Assembly (NCBI GenBank): GCA_017165825.1
Contig: CM029374.1
Span: forward strand, 2,641,910 to 2,705,909
Length of the DNA stretch: 64,000 nt
Direction: 5' to 3'
DNA from: Hepsetus odoe
Lineage: Eukaryota > Chordata > Actinopteri > Characiformes > Hepsetidae
Part shown: positions 44,646 through 57,500 of the stretch, one piece after another
Numbering within the stretch: position 1 is the stretch's first letter
Layout: each line of letters opens with the position of its first letter
The notes under the pieces: model-generated
Database searches by the model: none
The model's input: the letters and a program-made list of their open reading frames with translations, nothing else
What the model was told of the DNA's origin: nothing
Translations under genes and position numbers: made by a program

Positions 44646-45356
44646 TTTAAACAGGACAATGACTCAAGCTGAGTAAAATAAATATATAATGAAATGAATA
44701 TTTAAAATGTATTCAGAGAACTTTTTTCTGATTATACTGTCTTCAGCTGGTGCTGCAGGTTTGCAGGTTTAGCACTTTGTATTATCTCCTTAAATGGGAT
44801 GATGATTTGTTTCTAGGTTGGTAGATGGTGGGTGTCCAGATAAGTTCTAAAGCTCTTTTATAAGTGACTGAATTTAGACAAGTGTTTGGCACTTATTTTA
44901 ATTATGCTTTTAATTTCTTCAAGTTTATTAAAGTTTATTTTTTTCCCCCTGTGTGAGTATAGATCAGCAGCCTCATTGCCGTTTCAGTTGCTCAGCAAGA
45001 GAGTGCTGTACACTTGCACTGCTGCGGAGACCATGTTGAGGAGTTCATCCAGTGACTTGTGACTCGGTTCACAGAAGCGATTCTTCTGAACAGCCCTCTT
45101 TAATTCTCCGATTCAGTGCTCCTTTATTCTCCGAGGTTTTTGGAGTTTGTTTACACAGTGATTCATCAGCTTTATTCCCATCTCACACTTTTTCTGATGA
45201 GTCCAAACGTTTTGCCTTTATCACTGCAGAACACAAGAACAGATTTGCAGTAGCTTCATAGCAAGGCATCGTTCTGTATATTTTTTGCTTTCTTTGGCCT
45301 GGATAGATCATTTTTGGAACAATTTGAAGATTCTGAGACCTTAAAGTTAAAGAGAA

Positions 45357-45560
45357 GGGTGGCGGTGTGAGTCTAGTGGTAGGAGTACTTGCCCACAGAC
45401 CTCTGGATCAAGAGGTCCCAGGTTTGAATCCACCTCTAGCACTACCACCATTGGGTTCCTGAGCAAGACCCTTAACCAGGGGGACTGTCCCTGTAATTAG
45501 GACTTATGAAATCGCTCTGGATAAAAGCGTCTGCTAAATGCCGTAAATGTAAATGTAAAG
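45357..45560 (+). mobile_element. tRNA-derived SINE, family B (full length)
   Basis: GGTGGCGGTGTGAGTCTAGT, GATCAAGAGGTCCCAGGTTT then GAATCC (B-box), CTCTAGCACTACCACCATTG, GGTTCCTGAGCAAGACCC, TCGCTCTGGATAAAAGCGTC and TGCTAAATGCCGTAAATGTA. It is the clearest family B copy. Confidence 0.85.
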
Positions 45561-45888
45561 AATTGATCGATCATTTTCTTTTCATGATCCCTTTAATTTG
45601 GGATTAGTGTCCTATTTATTTCACAGTGGAACCACACATTCTGACTCCCCCTTCACCTCCCAGAAAAACAAAAATTTACTAATCTTAGAAAATCAATTAT
45701 GATATTAATTCATAATCAATAGGTTGAGAATTAAAGGTTTGGGCAAATGATGTCACTTGATTTTTCATTCTGACTTAAATGTAATAAGTAAAATTTTTTG
45801 AAAATAATGTGTATTAATAAAATAAAATTAGTAAAATTATTTGTATTACAATTATATTGCTGTTACTATTAATGAATTTTATTAATTT

Positions 45889-45911
45889 TAATATATATAT
45901 ATATATTTATG

Positions 45912-45974
<63 letters not shown>
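45889..45974. repeat. (AT)n microsatellite
   Basis: Long, nearly pure AT run interrupted once (TTTATGTATGTA), about 240 bases upstream of the map4k3 start codon. It is able to extrude as a hairpin. Confidence 0.95.
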
Positions 45975-45980
<6 letters not shown>

Positions 45981-46099
45981 TTTTTCCCCATATGGTTTAC
46001 TGATTCATGTAAAATGAATTCAAATATTTCCACTGAAAGCACGGGGTTCACAGACTCAGTGATTCAGACGAGCCGATTCCATAAACGGAGTCGACACTG

Positions 46100-46218
46100 A
46101 GACTCGGTTGATTGTTGAGTGGCTGAGCGGAGCTCGGTGTTTGTGTCTCGGCTCGGCCCGGCTCGGCTCGGTGTTTCTCCGACGCGGCGCGGCTCGGTTC
46201 AGAACCGCCCGAGCCGCC
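46100..46218 (+). promoter_or_regulatory. map4k3 CpG-rich promoter / 5' UTR
   Basis: An abrupt rise in CpG content with repeated GGCTCGG units (CGGCTCGGCCCGGCTCGGCT and again at 46190-46197), ending in the Kozak-like GAGCCGCCATGA. No TATA box is seen close by. The sharp border with AT-rich flanking DNA supports a housekeeping-type promoter. Confidence 0.65.
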
Positions 46219-46359
46219 ATGAACTCCAGCCTGGATCTGTCGAGGCGGAACCCGCAGGAGGACTTCGAGCTGATCCAGAGAATCGGCAGCGGAACCTACG
46301 GAGATGTTTACAAGGTGCGTTAGCCTAGCATAGCTTAGCTGCTAACGTCGCTGATCAAA

Positions 46360-46422
<63 letters not shown>

Positions 46423-46427
46423 GTATT

Positions 46428-46492
<65 letters not shown>

Positions 46493-46624
46493 ATAAAATA
46501 CAGTCTCTCAAGCCTGCCACTCCTGTGTTGTGTTGTTTTGTGTGTTGGTGATGGGGGATCTTACTTTAAGGACCCTGGTGGTCGTGATGGGATGGCACTT
46601 GCTCATTTTAGGCCATTTGTGATG

Positions 46625-46664
<40 letters not shown>

Positions 46665-46745
46665 TTGGCGGGGGTAAATGTTGCATGTCAAGGCAAATTA
46701 TAAACCAGTTCCTTTAACTATGGTACTCTCTCTGTCTGTCTGTGT

Positions 46746-46791
<46 letters not shown>

Positions 46792-46839
46792 TCCATGTCC
46801 TGATTTGGGGAGGGGGGGGGCTGCTCTGTGATAATCACT

Positions 46840-46882
<43 letters not shown>

Positions 46883-49800
46883 TCAATGTTGGAAATGATG
46901 GCCTTTATATATGTCTTATAACCTACTTCCTGTATGTGTGTGTGTGTTTGGGTAAGAAAGTGGGTTGTGTGTTGCTTTTGCAGTCCTGGGCTCGGGCTGT
47001 TCCTCACTGGTTCCCTGGCACTGAGTGTGTGTTTAGTCCTGAATCCAGTTTTCAGAGAAAAGTGTCAGATCAGGGGCAGATCTGCAATTCCTCGGGGCAG
47101 ATCTCAGTGAGAACTCGAGAGTCACAGATGGGTTAGATCTGGACCTGAGTCCAATCCCTGTGGTGTGGAAAGTCACTGAGACCAGGTTGGGACAGGCAGA
47201 GACGAACTCCCGCCCAGTGAGAGTTCAGGACTCAAACTGAAGGAACACCCAGGAAGGAGATTACTGTGGAGCTTCCACTCGCGACTATTTTTCTGTTGCT
47301 GAATCAAAACTGTTTCATCAAAGTGATGTTTCTTTTCTTGTCCTCCAAAAAATTTAACAGAGTTTAATTCCAGTTCGTTTTATTCTGGCAACACACTGCA
47401 TGGTGTATAATGCAGGACAAAACATGACAGTGGTTTAGTCTTTTTTGGTGCTCTATCATCCATATTGTGTGTTTTCTCTTCACACAGGGTACAGTTTGAT
47501 TTTCATTTTTGTGATAATCTGAAGTAACGCCACACTTTCTCAGCCTCAGGTCTTTGGAAGCTATCAGCTAACTGCAGCAGCATCGTTTTATATTCTATTT
47601 CCCAGTTAGTTTCCTTTTCTTGATTTTCCGGTGCTCATGCAGCTCGGATCTGTTGCTTTCTGCTTGACATGCATTTCTGGGAGAAAATGAACTTTTTGGA
47701 ATGACTACTCGTGCTGGTTTTGATCCGAAAGTGTCATTTGGAGAGACTGGTGACAGATCTTCTGGACACCGCTGTTGCTGATCGGACATGTAATAAACTA
47801 ACCCCTCTTCAAGATTAGAATCGTTTAGCGATTCTGAAAGAACTCTAGAAAAAACACGTTTTTCTACATTTCTGCAAAAATCTCTGTTGGATTAAGGAAT
47901 CGTCACTCTGGACGCTCCAGCTCTGATTTCTTTTAAGTGGTGGCGAATGGAACCAGACCTCTCGATAACGAATATACAAATATTTTCTTTCCTCTTCAGA
48001 CCCACCAATAAACGTGCATGTCTTCAGTGCTGATGATAAAATAGGGACAAATCTTTGGGGACCGGTTTGCCTCACAACACCCTACACATATCTCTCCACC
48101 ATGTGTTGATATTTCTTTTAATCCAACAGCTTTTCCTTAAACAGTATCTCCAGCATAAGGCCAGTTTTTAGAGGCAGTCTGTCTGGTTCCGTTCACCACC
48201 ACTGCGGACTCTCATTTTCACCTGAGCAGTTCTCCAGATCTTCCTGAAGGACAGTGTTGTTGTCTCTCATTTTCAGTCCAGTCTCTGTACCTGAGCAGTT
48301 TGATAGTTTTGTGTTGGTTAATCCACACAGTGATCTAGGTCTGAACCTTCAAGCAGAACAAAGCGTCTAACTGAAGACATGAAGCAGTGAAGAAACAGGA
48401 GCAGATGATTCCAGATGATCAGGGGATTTGTTTACTGCTGATGCTGAATGCAGAGTGTTGGCTCCCCTTTATCTAGAACAACTTTAGGTGTTAATTCAAA
48501 GACAAGACAGTCTGACAGGCATAAAGCGTTCTTGCACTGACAAGTAGAATCTAAATATAAAGAAATGAGGGGTTGAAGACTTAAGCACAGTACTGTAAGT
48601 AAGATCTGAGTGTGTGATCTGCTGATCGGTGTGGTTTAAGCTACATTTGCCTTGAGGCTCCAGTGCAGAGAACTACACACACCAAACATGTCCCGACTGG
48701 TTGACCATGTTTGGGGTGTAGAATCCTGTTCAGGCCAGTGCACTCTTTCGTCCGAGTGTCAGTGAAGTACAGCTCATGGAGAGGCGGCCGAGACCTATCA
48801 GTGTGTGGGGGCAGACGGGATCGCGTGTGTGTGTGTGTATGTGTAACTATAGCATGGTGCAACTTTTCTTTGGGAAAAGTGAGTGTGTCGGGCTTCCCGT
48901 GAGGACGGGAAATGTCTAAAATTGAGGAAGCATGTGTGTTCGCCTGCGCACACACACACACTCAAGCGTGCGGTGCTGGAGCCCCGTCCGTCCTGTTTGT
49001 TCCTGATTGTTCCCTCTTCCTGAAGTTTTGTGGTTTGTGTGTGTGCGATGGGGGTGGGCGTGTGTTTGCCATGTGGTTCAGCACTCTGCTCTTTTAGGCA
49101 CATTTTCCCGGTGATGCTGAATAAGCGTGAGGGTTTTCTTCCAGCCGTCCAGCAGGACGCCTTGGCTTGACGGAAAATGGACAAGACTAGCAATGCTGCT
49201 CTAATTCGTTACTGGGGTGGTCCCATCAAAGGGACACCTTCAGGACCTTTTGTTACTAATAATTTTGTTAAGCATATTCCACTGGGGTTTTTTTAAGGTG
49301 GACTGACTCTGGGCACCCCATCCAGACTTTCTATTTTACTGTGTGCTTTAAAACATTTAGTTTTGACAGAGGTACAAATCTGCCCCTTATTTTTAAGCTG
49401 CAAACCTGGTCCTCGTTGGACTTTCAGTGGTCCGTTTTTAACCAAATGAACCAAAGATTTTACAGACACTGTACCTTTTGTTTCAGTTTTCTTTTGCAGA
49501 AACAGTTATATCTGCCAATTTTAGGCCAAATTTTCTCTCGTCACTCATTTAGAATTCGGACTCCAGCTGAGTAAGGCATAGTGTGTTTCGAAACACTCTT
49601 TATTGAATAGTGACCATAATAAAGCGTATCATTTTAGTCAATATTGATCTTTTAAAACCCCAGGAACGCAGATAATGAAGCCCGCAAATACACTCCTACA
49701 AATAAATATGCGTAAATGAGAACGTTTTCAAAATGAAGCCAAGAAGGCAAATGAAACCATAGCTTTGTCCACAGTCAACTGACCGAACATCAGCAAGACA

Positions 49801-50151
49801 TAATTTACAAGGCATAATATTTAGGTCTGCTATTGAGATTAAATCTGTGTAGTAAGTGGTTTCTTGTCCCTGTAATCACAGTAAACCTGAGTAGTGAACA
49901 GAGCTGTTAGTCTTTCCCTGCTCAGTGCCGGAAGACCTTGGGTCCGGAAAAGTTTTGTGGTTCCCAGCGGGTTAGTTCATCGCACCAGCTATCCATACCT
50001 CGACGTGCGAGTTCATTCAGAAGGGCTGAATTCATCGACATGTTCACATTTGCAAAGAAAACCATGATTCGGTTGCTTTGGAACAGAGCCGACAGTTTGA
50101 GAATTGCCACGATATTTCCTTGTGTAATTCGAATCAAAATTTTCTTTTACT

Positions 50152-50192
<41 letters not shown>

Positions 50193-53100
50193 CACCCCCC
50201 CCAGACTGTGCCAGATTGGCAGTTCACAAGCTCTCCATTATTAGATTTGATTCTTATTCAGTTCTGCCCAATTAAAGCTTATCAGTATTTGGGAATATTG
50301 GGAATATCTGGTTGGTAGACAGGAAAAATTTGTCTGTAAGATGGGGGGAATGATGTAAAACAAAGGGGGAACTGAATAGACAGTTTGTTAGGGGCAGCAA
50401 AGGGCAGGTGCTGCCATGTGTCCACTTCCCAAATCCAGCATTTCTAATAAAAAGTCCTTGAAGAGATAAGAGTCAAAATTGCCACTTGACGACAAGAACG
50501 AGACGGAAACGGTGCACAAATGTGAGCTTGTTTGACGTCTGATTCCAAAATTTTTTGTCTTCTTTTGTGGTCTCCACTCTTCTGGGAAGGCTTACAATCT
50601 GATTTAGACAAAGCTTCAGACAGTGGTCAGACAGTGATGTCGGAACTAAAAGGCTCAGCCCAGAATCAGCTTTTGGGTCCATCCTGAAGGTGTTCAGCTG
50701 GGCTGAGGTCAGGGTTCAGCCACAAGCCATGTCCTGCTGAATCAGGAAATGGTCTTGCCCAAACTGTTGCCACAATGCTTTATATAATTGTCTAAAATGT
50801 CTTTGCATGATTAACAATGTCCTTCACTGGAACTAAAGGGCCCATATAAAAGCCTGAATGTTCATACCCTAAATTTTGAGATTTATGCTACAAACTGTTA
50901 GCTCAGGGTCTTCTGGCACTCAGAATCATCAGCTGTGGTCAAATGGTTTCAGACGAGGATGGTTGCCAGTTCACTGCTCAGAGCTGGCAGGAAAGTGACC
51001 TAACCCCATAACTATACCCCGGTCACACGTTTACAGCCTGGTGGTTGTGTGTGGTCACTTCCAATGTGTGTGGGATGGGTTTAAATGCAGTGGAGGATTC
51101 ACTGCTCACTGTACAGTGTGTGTGCTGATGCAACTCTTTGGCAGATCTAGCAGGAAATTTGAAATTGAATTGACATGGCATCCTGTGACGGTGTCCCGTT
51201 TAAAGTCGCTGAGCTCTTAGGAATAACCCACTGCCAGAGTTTAACTGTATCAGATAATGATCATGATAACATGACCATAAAATAATAAGGCTGCAAATGA
51301 ACCACCAAATAATATCTGCTCTCGTGATTAGAAGCCTTTTGGGGCTCATAAACTGTGCAGCATGGAATGTGCTGCAGTCTTTAAAGCTACAGCTGTTAAA
51401 TGGACCTACATAGGAGGTGTTTCTAATAAAGTGTTCCATTAGAGGATGCATCAGGTTGGCGTTTCCAATAAAGTGTCCAGTTAGCGGAAGGACATGGTTG
51501 ACATTTCCTATAAAGTGGCCAGAAAGCAGAATCACAAGATTGGTGTTTCCAAAAAAAGTGGCCAAGTGGAAGGCCAATTGGTGCTCACTAGTTTAGTTGT
51601 CCTCACATCTCTTGTAGAAATTGAAAGCTTTTAATCATTTGTAATGTTCTGGGAAAGATGTGCTAATTTGTTTATGAGGGAGAGGGGAGAAATACCTCAC
51701 GTGTGTGTGTGTGTCTGCTGGAGAAGATTGCCAGGCTCAAACAATCTACACTGTATTTTGGGGCTGAATAATTTGGATAAAATTTGAAATTGCAATCATG
51801 TGACTGCAGTTTAAACAGATTGTTTAAAATTGTGTAAATTGAGGTCCAGTCCTGTTATGTTTGGCCAAGAAGACATTTTCCTGTCTGGAGTGTAGAACCC
51901 TGAGCTTGGATGCCTGACTACCCGTTATGTTTTCATGATCGTGGGTTTGAATCCCTGACCAGTAGGTTTCCCTGAGGTGTCCCTGAGCAAGCTACCGTCC
52001 CCATCACTGCTCCCTGGGCACTGAATATGGCTGCACACACACACTGACAAATAGTCGCTTTCACTTAAATTATCGTGCAAATTTTTTACGGTCAAATAAC
52101 CATATACCTACTGCAGCACTAAACCAACTTCTAAACAAAGATTTAGACAGTGTAATACAGTGTTTAATACATGTATAATACACTTTATAAATATATAATA
52201 TGCTTCCTAATTGATGTATAATAAAGGGCACAATGTATAAAACAGGTAACATTTACAATTGAGCGATTCCCTCTAGAAAGAAAAAGGAAAGCAGTGATGT
52301 ATTGTGGGTGCACTTTCAGCTGAATTATATGTGTCACCATGGCTGAACTCCATCCCGCTCTTCTTCCATCTCGCTCTTTTCTCTGTGATGACATCATCAA
52401 ATCTGCTGTTCTACCAGACAGATGTCTCTCAGTGAAGCCCCACAGAAGATGCCTTTGTGCATGCGAGTGTGTATGTGTGTGACATAAAGAGAGCATCTCC
52501 CCGTTTTGGTCGCAAAATATTGCAGAGGGTGCGTCCGGGAGCATGGGCAGGGTATGGGAGACGGATAGAGGGATGCAGAGATGCAAACAAACGGGCGATG
52601 CCAGACGTGTCTGAACTAAAAAGAATCGGAGGCCAAAATCCTGTTATCACAGTGTGTGTCCAGATCATTTTCTTGTAGAAATTAACGTATTGTATGTTTT
52701 TTTTTGTTTAATTGAGTTCTTTAGGTGACGTATGCAGGCGTATTGCACAGTTTACACAATGCTGATTGAAGGGTATTTACAAAAATGAGCAATATTCCTC
52801 TTTTTCACCATGACTTACCTCCTGTTACTCTTCCCTGAGCACGAGATCGTAAGTAAGTAAAGAACGTAGAGCAGCTGAATGTTTATTTAGCGCATGATTA
52901 GTCCTGTTTAACTGGATTTAATGCAGCGCAGTGTGTGAAATGTTGATGGAAAACATTGTATTCATATTTTGTGACACAGCTGGATCCTTTTTCTCCTTTA
53001 GTACCTGTCCAGTTCAAATCACGTATCATGAATATTGCTTGAAGTACTGAAAACATTTCTGGAATGAGTGATCAGTAAAGATTATGTTCTTTCATAAATT

Positions 53101-54048
53101 CCTGAATTATTCCACGAACAAAATATGGTGCCATTTTCCAAAAAGCCATTTGATCATCTTAATTAGAGCGTTCTTTGTCTTTTTGTTTTTTGTCCAATCA
53201 CTAGCCTTTGTTTTCGGCCCACCTGGGCAAAACGTCTGGGCACCTTAAGCTGTCATGTCATGTTATTTCCTGTGATGGTGGCATTTTTACCAGAAATTGC
53301 AACACAGTGTTTGATGTTTTACGTACAAGCTGAAATAAAGTCACGGTGTCTGGTGTTACAGTTCCTCACAGAGGACAGTTGTTCCTTTAGGGGCAGCGGT
53401 GGCCTAATTGAAGTGGTTACCTCTGCTGTATGGTGTGTGGGTTAAAAACAGAGGTTGCTGTGCTCACAATGACAAATAATAACTTTTACTCAGTCTTGGC
53501 AACTGTAAAGGTAAGACTCGTCGTAATCGGTCATAACAGATGACAGTATTTGACATCCCTCGTGACAGGTGTTTTGTCGCTGTAATGCAGCAGGGTTCAG
53601 GTTGAGTGTTTCCAGCCAGTCTTAGTTGACAGGATAAGTCTGGAGTGAAGTTCAGAAGATGTTTGACCAACTTAGGTCTACTTTAGACCAACTCTCAGAC
53701 TATAAATACCTAGGCATTTGGTTAGATCATCAGCAGCCTTCAGTCAATAGTTAACCCCAAAATTGGTTTTCTGCTGTCACATGCTCTGTAAACGGTAGTT
53801 ACAATCTCTATTTTTCCCATTTTAGATTATGGTAATGTCCTATATAGGTCAGCCTCCAATAGCACACTCCAGAAGCTTGACTCTCTCTTTCATCCTGCTA
53901 TCCAGCTTGCACTAAATGCCCCACAGCTTTCCAGGATGATGAACAGAATATATGGAGTATAATATCTTTAGAATATATAGGTATTATATAAAGATTAAAT
54001 TAACTTTGCTTTTGGTGTGTTTCTGCCTAGCCTTATGCATGTGTGCGT

Positions 54049-54091
<43 letters not shown>

Positions 54092-54479
54092 TAGGTGAGT
54101 TGTCCTTTTTCTTCCCTTTCTGTTTGCCTTTCTCCTTTAAGAACCCAAACCCCTTTCCCGGAAGAGGTTTCTCTTTTTAGCCTCTTGCCAGGCTGCAACT
54201 GAAAAAAGAAGAGGGAAAAAAAAAAAAGGTGTCTTAAAGGTTAAAGTTTTTTTTTCTTTTTCTATATTTCAATATGGCTGACCTGTGACTGACCAGTGTG
54301 AATCTCTTATTTTCCCGCAGGCAAGAAATGTCAACACCGGAGAGCTTGCGGCCATTAAAGTCATTAAACTGGAGCCAGGTAAACCTCATCTTCCCATCTG
54401 TTATTGCACCAGTCCATCTCACCCTCTTTATCTCTGTATCTGTCACAATTTTGACCCAAGCCTCTTTTTTGGCACAGGT

Positions 54480-54536
<57 letters not shown>

Positions 54537-57500
54537 GGAAATATTTAACCATTAGTGCATACACACAGCAGTAATGGGGTAATGGTCACAGGCAGTTAAA
54601 CACTGTTAAATAGGTGTGTGTGATTGTGTGTGCGTGCTTGGTTCAGGCATATAAGGCCTCTTAATGCTGACTGAAGTGTCTTATCTCCCTCAATCACCAC
54701 CATGTCCTTTCCGGTGGGTTTCACACACTTTCCATAGAGGTTTGTGTGCTATGCTATCCTAGAAGTATTAGTTTTGTTTATTTTGCTTCATACCACAATT
54801 ACACCGCTGCTTTTTCAGGGTTGATACACATGGCAATGATGGGTAAACCAAGAGGCTGATTACCGATGTAAGGCCCGAGATTTTCAGGTGTCAGATTTAT
54901 AGAAATAAACGACACAGACATTATAAACAGGAAAAATGTACCAAAAAGTCATTTAAAATGGATAAAAATACACATATAGTACTGTGCCTTGAGTCACACC
55001 CCATCTTCATATATATAATTTTTTCCACTTTCTTGTATTTTTAATGTGTCGTTGAGGAGTCGTTCTCCATGCTTCCTGAAGGACAATGGTTTTTGGCTCC
55101 CAATTTCGACCAGGGAGCACCCAGACATCATGTAGCGATGTTCTGAATGTTCTGAAACTTGCACAATGAAGCCTTCTGCTGACATCAGCATGACAAAGAA
55201 CACAAAGTATTTTTCATCCTTTATGTGAACTCTGATATTGTGTCCCAAAAATGTCCTCACGGTGTGTAAGAGTGTCCCTTTGCCATGGTTTGTGAGACTA
55301 GTTGTGTGAACTGATTGACTCTCTTGCAGGGGAAGACTTTGTAGTGGTACAGCAGGAGATTATTATGATGAAAGACTGTAAACACTCCAACATCGTTGCT
55401 TACTTCGGCAGTTATCTCAGGTATTTCAGCAACAGCAAATATTAAAGTACCGTGTTTAAAATGTGGGTATTCAAGCAGCAGAAATGGGTGTGTCTGAAGT
55501 AGAGGAAGCTGTTCAGTGACTTTGTGTCTTCTCAGGTAGTATTCTGATTGGCTGTTTTTTGTGCTTGTGTTTCAGGAGGGATAAGTTATGGATCAGTATG
55601 GAATACTGTGGAGGAGGCTCACTGCAGGACATTTATCATGGTATGGGTTAGTGGAGGCACACTGGTTAGCACTGTAGCCTCACAGGAAGAAGATCCTGGG
55701 TGTTACTGTGTATCTGCTGTTTTATTCCTAAAACACTACTAAGCTTTAACAGTTGAAGTTCTTCACTGACTGACTGACAGTTATTGAGTTCAAAATTGCA
55801 GATTGTCTTCCACGGTTTGGTTTTATCCAGCTTCTTTTACTTTTCTTTGTATTAATCCTCCTCTTTTTTGATTTCTGACAGTGACTGGGCCCCTGTTAGA
55901 ATCCCAGATAGCGTATGTTTCACGGGAGACCCTGCAGGTACACACACACTCACGCACTCCCATGCCCCCTCTGAATTAGTGTTGGCAAACTGGTGACATT
56001 GTCCTGTGTGTGCGTTTCAGGGTTTGTACTACCTACACAACAAAGGCAAGATGCACAGAGACATCAAGGTAAGCTTTACATCCTCACTTCCGGCTGCATT
56101 TAACTGTTAATAGATTCCCTTGATTAGATTTTTACTCCTCCCCCTGTTTTCTTTTTCCAGGGAGCTAATATCCTGCTAACGGACAACGGCTATGTGAAGC
56201 TGGGTAAGTCTTTACATCTGTGTTAAAGTGGCATCTTCTCTTTTTTTCAGAACTTATTTGGAAACACTGCTGTGTTCTTCCTTTAAAAACAGTTGAGACA
56301 CTTCACTTTGAGTGATATGTTGACAGATTGTCAAGTGGCGTTGAAATCTTTTCCGCAAACGTATCCACAGTATAACTGTAGCAGTATAGTATAAATGGAT
56401 TTCAGGATATGATTTATTTTTTCGTCCTCCAGATCAAGTAGTTTCTTCTAAGGTCAATCTGATGCCCATTTACATACCACCTCCATCTCTATGTCCTCTG
56501 CTTGCATTTATCATTGCATTTGTATTTTTCCTGACTTGTTCTTTCTCTTTTTATACTCTAGCGGATTTCGGGGTGTCAGCCCAGATCTCAGCTACACTGG
56601 CGAAGAGGAAGTCCTTCATTGGAACGCCGTATTGGTATTGAATTGGTTTTCAATACTTGCAGTATTGATGTGCTTATTTACTCCCCATTCAGTCTCAAAA
56701 GGCCCGTCTTCTAGAAAGGAGGAAATCTGGATTTGTAATGTGTTATTGATTTTTGTACCATGGTGGAAATCTATGCTGGATCTATGATTTGTTATCTGAG
56801 GGGGGCTCTGTAGAGGTGGTCATATTTATAGTTGGAGAGGGAGTGTTGCATGGGTGCACTTGTTCTTTGCGGGGTAGGTTGTCAGTGTATTTGTTATCTT
56901 GGGAGCGTGAGAGGGTGATTGTTTATGTCCCCGAACAGCACAGGCCCAATTTAACCCACTTTAAATTGGGGAGTAACAACCTTCTCCCTTTGTTTCTCTG
57001 CAGGATGGCTCCAGAGGTGGCGGCTGTTGAGCGAAAGGGGGGTTATAATCAGCTGTGTGATATATGGGCCGTGGGCATCACTGCTATAGAACTGGCTGAG
57101 CTTCAGCCACCCATGTTTGACCTGCACCCAATGAGGTTTTTGCTCCCGTTCATGTTTAATAACTGTTTGTTAACTGGTTGCTCAGCAAAACAATTGGGCA
57201 GAATGATGATTTTATTGGATAACGATCAGTTCCATCACAGGATGCTTTTCACAGCTTGTATATAACCAGCTAAAATACAAATACATGTTTCAGAGACAGG
57301 CCTAATCATTAAAGCGGTAAAGAAATGGTGAAAAATAACCCAAAAAGAATAAAAATCATATTTTTTTTGCTCATATCACACTCATGATAGAAAAATGTGG
57401 ATGTGTATGTTTTAAAAGGCGCAGATTCATGTTCCTTATTGCTCCTAACGGGCTGTTTTTGTTATCGTACCTTCTGACATATTAAAAGGAACTTTCTAAT

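Larger units (their letters stand above)
46315..54320. other. map4k3 intron 1 (8 kb)
   Basis: Starts with a dense run of (CT)n and (GT)n arrays (46363-46880). It later holds a 37-base T run at 50153-50189, a 42-bp minisatellite, family A SINE copies, a LINE scrap at about 53670-53940 and (GT)n at 54057-54090. No coding exon was recognised. A candidate hidden regulatory element cannot be judged from one sequence. Confidence 0.6.

Noticed and set aside
45869..46100. YIYIYI frames
   Set aside because: Translation of the (AT)n microsatellite.
51200..51577. 125-codon minus-strand frame with 14-residue repeats
   Set aside because: Produced by the 42-bp minisatellite in map4k3 intron 1; no start context or conserved domain.
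56753..57265. 170-codon open frame as a separate gene
   Set aside because: It is map4k3 exon 57004-57135 extended through adjoining intron sequence.
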